From Galdieria sulphuraria (lineage: Eukaryota; Rhodophyta; Bangiophyceae; Galdieriales; Galdieriaceae): a stretch of DNA of 64,000 nucleotides. Positions 1 through 11,600 of this stretch are shown piece after piece; position 1 is the first letter of the stretch, and each line of letters opens with the position of its first letter. The position numbers were made by a program, and so were the translations under genes. The stretch is from contig NW_005178460.1 of NCBI RefSeq assembly GCF_000341285.1, positions 1 to 64,000 of the forward strand, given 5' to 3'. The notes beneath the pieces were generated by a model. It ran no database searches. It saw only the letters and a program-made list of their open reading frames with translations, and was not told the origin of the DNA.

Positions 1-475
1 ATTCGTATAACCCTAATAAACCCTAATAAACCCTAATAAACCCTAATAAACCCTAATAAACCCTAAATAAACCCTAAATAAACCCTAAATAAACCCTAAA
101 TAAACCCTAAATAAACCCTAATAAACCCTAAATAAACCCTAAATAAACCCTAAATAAACCCTAATAAACCCTAAATAAACCCTAATAAACCCTAAATAAA
201 CCCTAAATAAACCCTAATAAACCCTAATAAACCCTAATAAACCCTAATAAACCCTAAATAAACCCTAAATAAACCCTAATAAACCCTAATAAACCCTAAT
301 AAACCCTAATAAACCCTAAATAAACCCTAATAAACCCTAAATAAACCCTAAATAAACCCTAAATAAACCCTAAATAAACCCTAAATAAACCCTAAATAAA
401 CCCTAATAAACCCTAAATAAACCCTAATAAACCCTAAATAAACCCAAATAAACCCTAATAAACCCTAAAAATAAC
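1..475. repeat. Telomere array, mixed 10/11-bp units
   Basis: Tandem units CCCTAATAAA (10 bp) and CCCTAAATAAA (11 bp) alternate irregularly, so the G-rich strand reads TTTATTAGGG or TTTATTTAGGG. The C-rich strand runs 5'->3' into the window, as expected for a left chromosome end. Units are near-perfect up to about 440; one lacks a base (CCCAAATAAA) and the inner edge decays into ACCTAAAAATA-like words. The unit length varies by a single T, which suggests template slippage by telomerase. The array continues to base 1, so the true end is probably not reached. Confidence 0.96.
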
Positions 476-1289
476 CTAAAAAAAACCTAAAAATAACCTA
501 AAAAATAACTACAAATAACCTAAAAATGATCTCAATGTAATCTAAGTAAATTCTAAAAATACCTAAGTAAGTCCTGACTGAACCATTTACTAAAAAATAC
601 TTTAACAAATCAAAACCTTTTTGTCTTAACTTTGAAGAAATGCAATAACGGCTATTTTTGTTTACCCGAGTTTGTTATTTTATTTTTTTTATAATTATTT
701 TTTCTTAAAATATTTTAAATATGTTTTATTCTTTGAGTAAAATTTTCTTTCTTTGTATACAATTTACAGTTCTGTTAGACTATTCGAAAAGATTGGTTTT
801 TATCTTGCAAATTAATGATTTCAAAAAAATAAAATATTTAGTCATTTTTCGTTTGTAGTCTTTTTTTAGCAATGTTGATTTTTATTTACGCTTTTATTAG
901 TTTTTCCTCTGTTGTTACTATTTTTAGAAACTTTTTTAAATCAAAACGAAAAATTTTTTTTTTTATAAATTCAGCGGCTATTCTAAATAAATTCCCTTTG
1001 AATTAATTTCTTTTAGTTTTATTGAATTTATAACATTTATATAAAAGTTACCATTGAATATTAACTTTTTAGACTTAAGCAGCAAAATAATGATAACATC
1101 GTTATTGATGCTTTCATTGTTGAAATTAACTATTTTAAATTCATTTTTTACTTTCTTTGATAAATTAAGAAAATGACTACTTTCAACTAAGAGTTTGCTA
1201 TAGAAATTTGGAAACATTGCGTGGACAGTATGAAAATTAGCTTACTATTACATACATATTATAAAGTATCACTAAATTTCAAGTCCAAT
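476..1289. other. AT-rich telomere-proximal spacer
   Basis: The first 80 bases hold degenerate telomere-like words (ACCTAAAAATA and similar). The rest is very AT-rich with long T and A runs. Only short frames are present and none looks like a protein. I see no gene here. Confidence 0.7.
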
Positions 1290-3270
1290 TCTGTCTCTGT
1301 CTTACAGTGCCCTCGCAATTTCCAATACCCTTCCCATTTCTCAATTTACCCATTCTTATCTATTGACACTCTCATCGCAATTTCAAAATTACACTTGCCC
1401 CAACTCTTTCCCATTTCCAATTGACCCAATCTTCCCCCCAACCTACACATAATGAAATTTTACAAATCAAAATCGCCTTTATATTCACCACTTTCTTCCC
1501 AATCGCAATTTCCCAAATCACAATAAACACCATGATTTAACCCCTACATCCAAATTTCCCATTCATGCATGCAACCCATACTCAAAATCAAAACCCCCAA
1601 ATAATTCATAATCCTTACTTTCCCTATGTGCATGTATGCCCAAGCACCATCCTTTTTTTCATTTAGTATTATAAAAACACTGAGAAATTACCAACATCTC
1701 TCTTTTCTTCTACTCTGTTCTACTTTTAAATGCAATCAAACAAACTAGTTATTTCTTTTCCTCTTTTAGCCTTCTTTCCATTTCCTTTAATTTCTGGAAC
1801 CCTTTCTCAACTTTAATATTATTATTTTGTATTCTCTTTTATTTTCTTCATCTGTTGATTCTTTATTTTCGTTTTTAAATTATTCTTCTAATTTATTTCT
1901 TTCGATCCATTCTAATTTTTCTCCTCTCCAATTGAATCTTTGTAAAAAAAATTAATTCAATTGCTTTTTTTTAATTTAAATTAACAAAGTATACAATCAA
2001 GGCAAAAGACTCTCTATGAACTACTTTAGATAGTAAGAAAAAGAGAAATCAAAAGTGAGGATATATGTTAAAGTGCAAAAAGAAGTGTAAAAAGTCTGTG
2101 TCGTATACTGGCGCTCAACATATTATGCAGAATCAGACCCAATAACAAAATCAAAATTCTCGTCTAACAGAATAGAATAGCAATATAATCCAACGATTAG
2201 TTACCTGTAAAAAGAATGCACTCCAATGAGTTGTGGTCAACGACTTGTTATATAGTAAAAGCTATCTACAGCTATGAAAAAAGAATGTAGGAATTTTCTC
2301 TCATTATGATTCTTGCCAAGCAAACTATCAACTAGGTTATCCTTTATGCGTTAAGATAACTGACTACTAGTACTAGTTGGTATTTTGTTGGCCAAACCTA
2401 CTTGAGTAAATTCTTCTAATAAATCCATATGATCATTGCGCATTCGCTACTAAAGAGACTATCGACGACATATAAATACTATATGAAACAAAGTCTAAGA
2501 TATGAATGACTCCACTTACATATGGGATAGTTTTCGTGTGCTAGTATAAAGCAACTTGATGGAAAAAAAAGACTTATGAAAAATGGACAGACAATATACG
2601 GTAGTTCAAACAACCCATGTCATTCTAGTAACACTATTCAAGCCATATTCAACTTGAGAATACACAATGAACTTACTCGTATTTATGTCACTTGCCTTGT
2701 ATAAGTCTTCTTCAATAGTTAAAACTTGTCTTTGATTCACAAATCAGCAAATTGTCTAAAGTGCATTCTTACATCGGCTTGATGTGAAAGTCTGCAAGAG
2801 TGAGATCGTTTTACCAACTTCTTACCAATCTGAGTTTCCATACTACAAAACAAGTTATAAGTTCGTTTCTCAATCATCATAAAAAATAATCTTTTGTCTT
2901 TCTATTTGTTGAAAAAAGAAAAGAGTAATGAATTAACGAATTGATAGTGTACTACAATTCTTTAATCTTGAGTCTGGCAATCCATATAAACTGTACTTTT
3001 TATATGAATTCTTCGTGCGTCTTGAAATAACTAGCTTTACACCATCAAAGTCATTTCGTTTGGTATCTGGAACAATCTCTTCCAAGTGCAAGTTGACCAG
3101 GTTTTCTTCGGTCGTTAGAGCAGTTTCCATCTGACCTTGGTGTCGAAGAAAAATGGCAAACTTGAGTGTACAAACTTTGGTAAATGTTTTCTTTTTCTTC
3201 TCAGTATGGACTGTCAAGTCTACTGCTTTCTCCCTTTCTTTATACTTGGTTTCCTTGGATAGTTTCAAAG
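1290..3270. repeat. Subtelomeric repeat block, copy A
   Basis: This block matches 7320-8610 in the same orientation. The clearest shared anchor is TGCTCAACATATTATGCA-like sequence near 2112 and 7600, followed by matched stretches to about 2780 and 8255, and weaker ones beyond. Copy A starts with a long plus-strand tract rich in C and almost lacking G (about 1300-1640), with words such as CCCATTTCC and CACATAATG; copy B has the same kind of tract. Divergence is high (roughly a quarter of bases by eye), so the duplication is old or fast-evolving. No terminal repeats or transposase were seen, so segmental duplication of chromosome-end DNA is the simplest reading. Confidence 0.7.
2190..3268 (-). 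pseudogene. Decayed copy of an unknown subtelomeric gene (copy A)
   Basis: On the minus strand, the stretch below about 2435 can be read as MDLLEEFTQV..IPTSTS...NLVDS...KNHNERK, and it aligns residue by residue with copy B (7673-7927), which reads MDLLKEFTQV..IPTSTS...NLVDS...KNHNERK. Further upstream on this strand (3268-2933) a 111-codon frame lacks any usable ATG. The reading frame is broken in several places. Copy B has a GTAAGT donor-like site near 8185 and the matching place in copy A has GCAAGT, so an intron seems to have been duplicated with the gene; this favours DNA-level duplication over retrocopying. The protein family is not recognised. Confidence 0.45.
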
Positions 3271-4879
3271 AGTTACAAAGTAAACCTGCTCTCTCTCTTT
3301 TTTGGTCACATGGTACTTGATTGCTTTAATATATATACATATATGTATATGTATGTGTGTGTTTAGAGCGATATAATCTTGACACCTTTTTGTTGAGTTT
3401 AAAAGAAACAAAAATTGAGTCAATGATGATAGGATGTATATCTAATAGCTTTGCAATTGTTGAAAACACTCTAAATATTTTCGAGTCAAACGGAAAGGTA
3501 GTCGGAACAACAAATTTCGAAGTCTCTACGAAAAGAAAAAGACAATGAAATCTGATAAACAATTGGCAATGTTGGTCAACTGAGTAAAAGCCAGTGAACA
3601 AAGAATTCGTGAAATGTATGGACTAGTCCATTCTCAAAAGAATAAGAATATGCGAGTAGTAAACAGAAAGCTTTATGAATAAATGGATGGGATGTAACTT
3701 TACGTAGTTTTCATTTAAGAAAAGCCTACTGAAAGATATTTATTAGAATCCTTTTATCCAGAGTGAGGTAAAGTAAGATTCTTGGCAACTTTAAGCGAAA
3801 CAATAATTATGGTGCTTCTTATCCTATTGCCAATTACCAAAGGACTTCTAGTCAGTTGAAAAAAGTCCATATCAAATATACGATACCTCAAAATGGCTAC
3901 TGTTCGACAATCAAACCCTTTCCAAATTTTGCAAGGTTTCCTTGTTTTTTCACGGAAACAAAAAACGATTTTACCTTTTAAATTCCAAAGTCTAAACTAT
4001 TTCGCAGTTGCACGAGACTGAAATTTACGATTGACACAAAGTTATGAAACAGTATCAGAGGATCTCCTAGGAAATGAAAAAGTACACGTTGACTTTGTCA
4101 AAGTTCATAAAATCGTTTTCTTTGTTAAGGCATACAAATAAGTACCTTCAAGTAGGTATTTGAAACATATTTTAACAGGAAACAATGGAACTTAAAATTG
4201 AATTTTCGAGACAAAACAGAGATAGCATTTATCGAAGAAAATTTGCATAAAAAAGAATGACACCTAGTGTTTCTCTGTTCATAGAAATGTAGAACCATAC
4301 ATAAAATAGTGCGAAAATGGAAAAATAACACTTGAGCTTGTTTTTGAAAACTCCATACAATAAAACTAATCGTTCAATAAATGAAAGTTTTATCTATCAC
4401 CATCTCATGGATCATTTCAACCGTCTATCTCGATATCTTGTTACATTTGAAATAGCTTCCTTGAAGAACAGTCTTGTAAAAAGTGGAACAAAGAGTGAGA
4501 CACCAACTTTGACTCGAATGACGTTGTTCATATTTTTTTGTACCTTTTCCATTTTCCCATAAATATATAGCTTTATACATTTTGTTTCACTCGCTCATTT
4601 TTGCACAGAGTTTTCTCGTCTTCTAAAACTCAAAACGCTTCATCTCCTTGTAAAAGTCAACTCAAACTCCCAAGTTTAATCTCTTCCATAGTCCTGAGCC
4701 TATAATCCAACACTATCGTTTCTATATAGCCCTTTTTTCAAACCAATTTCATATTCGAGCAACAAAATTGAGCTTTGTAAATACAACATACGCTGCAGCA
4801 GGCTTGTATATTCTTCTCCCAACGAAGCAAACACAGACGTTCTTTTCTAGTTTTTCTTTTGAACTTTTCAAAAAGTTTC
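3271..4879. other. Subtelomeric stretch without a recognisable gene
   Basis: It includes a short alternating TA/TG microsatellite at about 3328-3361. A plus-strand frame at 3357-3548 opens with GTG and not ATG, ends in a basic tail, and continues after its stop into coding-like words; it may be a relic. Nothing here can be named. Confidence 0.5.
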
Positions 4880-5890
4880 CTATAGACCTATGGTGGTGAG
4901 ATCTCTTTCACCGGTGATGTCTTTCAGCAATCCAACGTCTATTGTTGTGGATATAACGTTAAACCAGATAGTAGTAAACAATGAATAAACCCAGAATATG
5001 AAGCAAATTTGTCCATTTATTGTTTCACAGAAACTATCGGAGATAGTTTTCAAGAATTTCAATGTTACTCTCGCTTGTGTTTTCAAGTCTATGATGTCAG
5101 TAACTGTAAATCGATTGGAAGAAATGTTGAACAATTCCTTGAAATTTTTCTGGGTATCACATGTGATGTATCTACTTTATCTTCTTCGATTGACTCCAAC
5201 ATACATATTCGTTTAAAGTGTATTCCTCTTCATAAAACTCAAACAGCATTGCTACGGCATGAACAGGATCTTTTTTTTTAACCATTCCTTGACTTTTAAA
5301 AGGCAAACTAGTACCTAATAGAACCTACATTCCAAGACTTGTGCTTTCAAACAAAAATCCAACACAGTCGCTCCAAAACTAGTCAATAGGGTCTTGGACA
5401 GATTGTTCAAAGAACGTCGAGACGCATTCATAAAAGTGTGAAGAGTCAAATGGTCGAAATAAATAAATGTGAAGATACAGAATAAACAGATGGGCTTGGA
5501 GAAAGAGTCGTTGAGGAGGAGTCTTGTCATTTGAAAGAGTCGGTTTCTTGGTGATCCATCAATGTTTCTTGTACAATGTCCAAACTGGCTTGCGTCTCTT
5601 CTTAAAAAGCTGGGATAATAGCTAAAACATTAGGTTGGGTATTATACAATGAACAAGTCTCCTTGATTACTGCTAGACCTTTGAGGATAATCTCTCCATT
5701 GTTATCGGTAATAAATGTACAAGTTGTTTTTGGCTTTACACGGCATCTTTTTTGCAACGTCTTGAATGTTGCTCTCTGTGTTTTCAAGAAACTGAGTGAA
5801 TCACAAAATATCTTCACAAAACAACTTGAGGTGTATATCCATTTATGTAGAGTGTTGATATAACCTTGAGAACCAGAAAAGGAAACCAAA
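4880..5890 (-). repeat. Pair of diverged coding-like segments
   Basis: Two minus-strand frames, 5134-4880 and 5889-5602, share a core with the DNA words CTTGAAAACACA and a following AACATT (protein LKTQARVTLKFLK against LKTQRATFKTLQ). They look like two diverged copies of one segment about 750 bp apart. Neither has a credible start, and both end soon after. The second frame faintly resembles a chaperonin-type 'DG..I' stretch, which is too weak to use. I take them as relics of an unknown repeat or gene. Confidence 0.35.
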
Positions 5891-7319
5891 AAAAGATTTC
5901 ATCTATTCCTCCCAAAAAAAAAGACAGAAAGATTGATTGGTCTTACAAGGAAACAATCAGTTCCAAAAAAAAAAGAAAAAAAAGCTACAACACTATGTGC
6001 AACCAGCTGTATTGCGTTCAACAGACTCGACACAACCAATTGGTAACGAGTCTCCGATACGGATCACAACACTCTCTCAAACTATAGAAGAGAATGGGCA
6101 AGCAATGTCATCAAGGTTTTGGGTAAACATGGGAAAAGACTGTCGTCCAACTTGATGATGGGTAAGAATCAACAAGGCAGGGAATTCTACAGTAATAGCA
6201 ATCTAATGAGAAACCAATGCCAAGTCTTGTTGTCTCATCCAAAAAAGCAACCAACAAAGATTGACAAATTTACAGAGAACTTGGTATTTAAAGACGTGAT
6301 TGAAGCTTCTATTGTATTTGATAAAGGATTTTTCATGACATAGTTGCAAAGAAAAAAGAGCTTCATAAAGCGAACTCACTTTTTTCGTTGCAAGTGATCT
6401 CTGGGATCTGGTAATTGAGAATGGTCAACCAACATCATGAATTGATATTTGAGTTTAGAAAAAGAGATATCAAGTTGTTAAGGAATATGTAAAGGTGATT
6501 TCGTGGAGACTTGTTCAAAGGAAAAGTCTAACAAATCTCAGGGGTACAACACGCTTATTGTATGGATGATTTGAGGGAATAGTAGGGGAATAATGTCCCG
6601 ATGTAGGGGCAGTGTTTGGAGAGTGAAACATACTTTTATAAGTATCACTTGAAGACAATCTAGTAAAACCAAACCTATCTCCAAGGCTGTAGTTGCTGCA
6701 CTTTCCTTCGTACAGACATTAACAAGCCTTTTTCGTTGACAACTAGAACACAGTTCTTGACTATGATAAGACTGCTCTCCAATCCTTCAAGTGTGGTTAT
6801 GCTTTAATAGGTAAACAAAAAGGTTTTCAAGGGTTCTTTTCTTGTGTTTCTTGGGTGCCTTTGTCTCAAGGTTTCGTAAAGACTTGTTCGAAAAGGACAA
6901 CTTTTCTTTGACTTTGACTTGTAGCTTTGTTCAATGTCTTGGTAAACCAAACGATGATATCATTCAACTGGCTACTCAACTCAATCACTTGTGTTTTTCC
7001 AAACTCGTTACTCTCAAGGGTACTTGTCCATTTTTAAAGAGTCATTTCAAACAATATTGAGATGGACCCTAAAAATGTTACAGACTGTAATTTTGCTGAA
7101 TTAAAACGTATTGTTTTGTTATGGTGATTCAAAACAAGTATTTTTGAAGAAAAGGAAAAAAATAACCATTCTTTGTCATTCTTCTCTTCTTTTGCATAGA
7201 ATGTGTCTTTAAAGCATTGGCTCTTACTGTTTCTTTATCACTGTGGAAATCAAAGTTAACTTTCTTGGAATGATCTTTTACCGTTTCAAATGGCTTTATT
7301 GATTTTTACACACACTGTC
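5891..7319. other. Subtelomeric stretch with relic-like frames only
   Basis: Short plus-strand frames at 6119-6343 and 6842-7060 look weakly protein-like but have no start context, no splice partner and no recognised motif. The stretch from 5866 to 5995 is A-rich. No gene is called. Confidence 0.5.
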
Positions 7320-8610
7320 CTCAATTTTAAACATCCATAATGGCAATTTCCAAATCAACACAATCGCCTTTGGGTTGGCCCCTCTTCAATTTCCTCACAC
7401 CCTTTTCCCACCCATTTCCCCCCATCGCAATTTCCCCACTCTCTCCCATTTCCTCCAATTTACCCATTCTTTCCCACCTCACACCCATAATGGCAATTTT
7501 CAAATCAAAATTGCGCGGGCCCATTCCCAATCGGCCCCTCTTTTCAAATTGCCCACCTTTCCCATTAGCAGAAAAATCAGTAAAAAGTGTGTATATTGGT
7601 GCTCAACATATTATGCAAAATCAGACCCAATAGCAACAACAAAATTTTTATTTTACATTATACCAATATGATTCAATATTGGGTCAATTCTGGAAACAAT
7701 GGATTCAAACGAGTTAAGGTCAACGATCTGTTTAGAATTTGAAAGTGAGTTGCAACTATCAGGAAGGAATTTGGGGATTTTCTCTCGTTATGATTCTTGT
7801 CAAGAAAACTATCAACTAGATTGTTCTCTGTGTATTTAAATGAAAGAATACTAGTACTCGTTGGTATTTCGTCTGCCAAGTCTACTTGGGTAAATTCTTT
7901 CAATAAATCCATACAAGCGTGAAGCAATCGGTATTAAATAGACTATCAAGGATATATAAGCCCTATATGAACCAAAGTCTAGGGTATAACGACTCTTCTT
8001 ATGGGACAGAGAGTTTTATAGTGCCATGATAAAGGACCTTGATGAGCTAAGGGACTCACAATAGACGGACAACCCAGTGTGGTTCAAACAACCCATTTCA
8101 TTCTATTAGCACTGTCCAATCCAGTCCATATGCAACTGGAGAATGCAAAATGAAACTACTCCTATTTATATCACTTACCTGGTATAAATTTTTTTCTATG
8201 GTTGTACTTGTCTTTGACCCGCATATAAACAATCTGTCTAAAGTGAATTCTTAGATCACCTTTTTGAATAGAATTGACCTACTACTATTCCTCAAATACT
8301 GAAATCAGTCAATTTTACAAATCCGAGTGCAATTATTTGTCAGTTGATAAATAAATAGGCTAGTATGACACAAAGCAATCAATCATTCAATCAATGAATC
8401 AACACGAGCCAAACTCAATTCTTCATCCATAAAGATAACAAAGAGTCTGCTGTGAAAGGTATCCTGTACTAATAAAAGCGGTACCAGGTTATCAACTTGA
8501 TTTTGTAATAGCTTAATATAACAAAGATAAGAGACAACTTTTTTCACCATAGAAAGCAAACGGACATAACCATGTATCTCAGCATGACTTGAAGTACTAA
8601 CAATCAAAGG
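7320..8610. repeat. Subtelomeric repeat block, copy B
   Basis: Second copy of the block at 1290-3270. At its left end a C-rich, G-poor tract holds an internal direct repeat: CCATAATGGCAATTT occurs near 7333 and again near 7488, each followed by a similar CAAATCAA and GGCCCCTC stretch, so the unit is about 155 bp. After this the block follows copy A through the shared anchor (about 7600) to at least 8255, then more weakly toward 8610. Confidence 0.7.
7673..8607 (-). pseudogene. Decayed copy of an unknown subtelomeric gene (copy B)
   Basis: Minus-strand partner of the remains at 2190-3268. The segment 7927-7673 keeps an open frame of about 80 codons, with TTG where a start would lie and an internal MDLLKEF. 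The segment 8607-8383 keeps another of about 74. Between them, near 8185, lies a GTAAGT donor-like site after coding-like sequence (..RVKDKY..), so the ancestor probably had introns. No domain is recognised. It could be a spliced gene still in use; against that, copy A is plainly broken and no complete exon chain could be joined here. Confidence 0.4.
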
Positions 8611-11600
8611 TTATGATTAAAGAACTTCTTCGTCAATCTTCTCAAGTTGCCATGTGGATTCAAATCTTTCAAACAGCATAAAACCGAACATTTGCGTTCT
8701 TCTATTTAAAATCGGAATGATCTCTAAAGCTGCCAAGCATACAGTTCCTTCAAATTCAGTTGAATTATCTCATATGTTTATGATTCTGTAGTTAACTGCG
8801 GCAGCATGCACGTCCCACTATCAAATCGATCTTTGATGGGACAGATTAGAGTCAAGTGAATTCTATCAAAACTATACAAGTCATAGCCATAAAACTTGAT
8901 GGTCTCAACGATACCAAGGCTTTTATGAAACTAAGTTACATGATTTGCTGTGTGATAAACAGTGAAAAAAAAAAGCTAAGGGTAAATTCAAATAGCATAT
9001 AATAGGTACTCTTCAAATACAGTATTTATAAGAAAATATGAATTCATATGAACAAGGTCAAGTCGTTCTATTTGACACCAAGTTCAATACAAAAGTAGCC
9101 AAGATAGATTGAAGTCCTTCTCTCGACAACTCCAAATTGAGCTTGTAACTAGGCATAACTGATATGATAAATACCAAAGGTGCTCTGTTTATGACCAACT
9201 CGTGCAATTCTATAGATAAGGCTCCATAAACAAGAGAATGAATGGTGCTTGAAGAAACAATAAACTACTCTTTATCCGACGACATTGATCTGATTCTCTC
9301 AAGCAAAGCACTCGGCTTATTCTCTTTCTTGATAATTGATTGCCCTATTTGGCACAATCGCTTATTTCTCCACTCAATTCAGTTTAAACTCGGTTCAACA
9401 TAGCCGAAACTATGATCTTTTAAAATCAGTTGAATTCAAACTGATTTCTGGCCACTAGCTCATATCCCTATTGTCTCTAGTCTTGTTGATTAGATAGAAA
9501 AATATATCCCTTTCACAATTGAGGAATGTATTGAATTTTTAATATACAGAAAGAGAGTGGTCGTAAAACACCAATTACAATTCTAAATAAATGACGAACT
9601 ATAGATGAAATACTATGTTTATGACTCTTCGAGAATAATGCTGTAGTGAGAAGTGTTGTCCTATCTCTTCCAAGAGTTGCTGTCATTGTTGTCGTCAAAT
9701 GTGCAAATCAGATAGTAAATTCTGCTTTTATAATCATTTCTAACAGTTTATACCAAGACCCCAATAATTATTGCAATGAAATAAATACAAGCAACTTCTT
9801 TCCGGTCAAGTTGTTGATTGACATAAGATTGATTAGTTCGAATCCAAAGGCCACTGGTCGAGTATGATGAGGAGTGAAATCCTTCTTCATGGAATACTAG
9901 TATCGAGATCGAGTTGAATCATAAACTTGATATTGTTCTTCCTATGAATGTTGTTGTATAAACTTTCCAAACTAGTAAAGAAAGTTACAACTATATAAAG
10001 CATAATATCTACAGAAATGCGAATAACGATTCTGCAAGTACTATTGTATATCGTTGATCTTTCTGGTGAGAATCAAAGTCAAGACTTTTGGCTAATAACA
10101 CTATCTCTGTAGTCTATTAAACTAGAAAGACATTTCTTTCTTTTTTCACTTTATATCTTTCATCATACATTTTCTTCCAAAGCAAATTGGTGTATTTTTG
10201 GTTTAGCGAGTTGTATAAAAGTTGAAATGAAAGGAATCATTTTCTTCATCTTGTACTATATAACATATAAACATGAAAAAAGAGATTCAATAACATGTAT
10301 CAGCAAGGTTACTTTGCTTCATTTTGCAGCTCCTTTGTGACCAATCGTCTGCAATCTAGTTGAGTCTCCTTCTAAATCAAATGATTCTGTAGTATATGAA
10401 TAGCATAGTTTATCGATGTCATACTTCATTTCAATTAAAGTTCAGTTTTTAGTGTTCAGTAATTGCAACTTTCTTGAAAAGACAAGATAACAAGATGATG
10501 ACTACTCTCCGACCAGTCAATAGAAACAAGCAATAGACTTTTAACACAGTATCTTTATCAAAAAAAATAATGATTCTATGACGCAAGTTCAGCTTGGTGC
10601 CAAAGCAGTAAAGCGAGAACGTTCTCACCAATACTGATAGGAGTCAATGGATTCAAACAAAGCTCAATTGAATTCCGTACAGATACAAGAATAGTGGATG
10701 CTGATTGATCTATGCTCATCAATAGCAACATATTCTCAATATTCCAGAAACACATTGTCACTCAATATGAAAGTCAATACACAAATGTACCAAAATTGAA
10801 TTATGGACAACCACTTACCCTAATATTGCACACAGCATACAAATATCAAGGGAAACATTGAAACTTTGCTGCAATTCGGATTCTCACCCAGTGATTCTCA
10901 AATGAATTCATCTTCGACTTGATCCTAAGTAATCCAAATAATAGTCTGTAAATCATCCTTTTAGAGTAGAAACTAAAATATTTTAGACAGATCAAGATAA
11001 TCTTCAACAATTCGACGTTGAATCAAGCATACAAGGAACCTAAAGACCACATAAAACACTGCTTCGGATATAAAGACTCTGTACATACAACAGCAAGATT
11101 TCAAGTGCAAAGGTACAAAGTCTTCATCAACTCGACAACCAGTAGTCAATAAAGTATCAATTCTACCTTAAAGAAGCCATCCTATAAAAACACTATCTAA
11201 CAGAAACTCTATTGGATAACCAAATGTCCACATAATGACAATTCAACCAACTCTCTCTTAGATACCCCTAAAAAGATAAAAACGTATAATAGTCTTACTA
11301 TCAAACAAATGATTTTGAATAAAAACGTTGATTCAACTTTTGTATGCATCGAGCTGTGCCGTTATCTTGTCTAACACATCGACTCCATTCATTACTAGGC
11401 AATATCTCAATAGCCAACTTTGAACGTTTCTAACAATCAACGCATTTAGATGCGAATACTTGAAAAAAGATTGACATCCGATTCTTGTCTGCGAAGTAAC
11501 TATAGCGTACCCAGTAATGCTTGGTTGGAACGAAATAGTATAACTAAAAGCACTTCAAAACAGGTAGTAATCAATTGAATCAAGTACAGGTTAACGTAGT

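Noticed and set aside
5602-5889. Chaperonin-like fragment
   Set aside because: Only a vague 'TDNNGEIILKGL' similarity; no GDGT or other landmark, so no family could be claimed.
9830-9850. B-box-like AGTTCGAATCC on the plus strand
   Set aside because: The flanks do not pair as a T stem, and no tRNA fold was seen.
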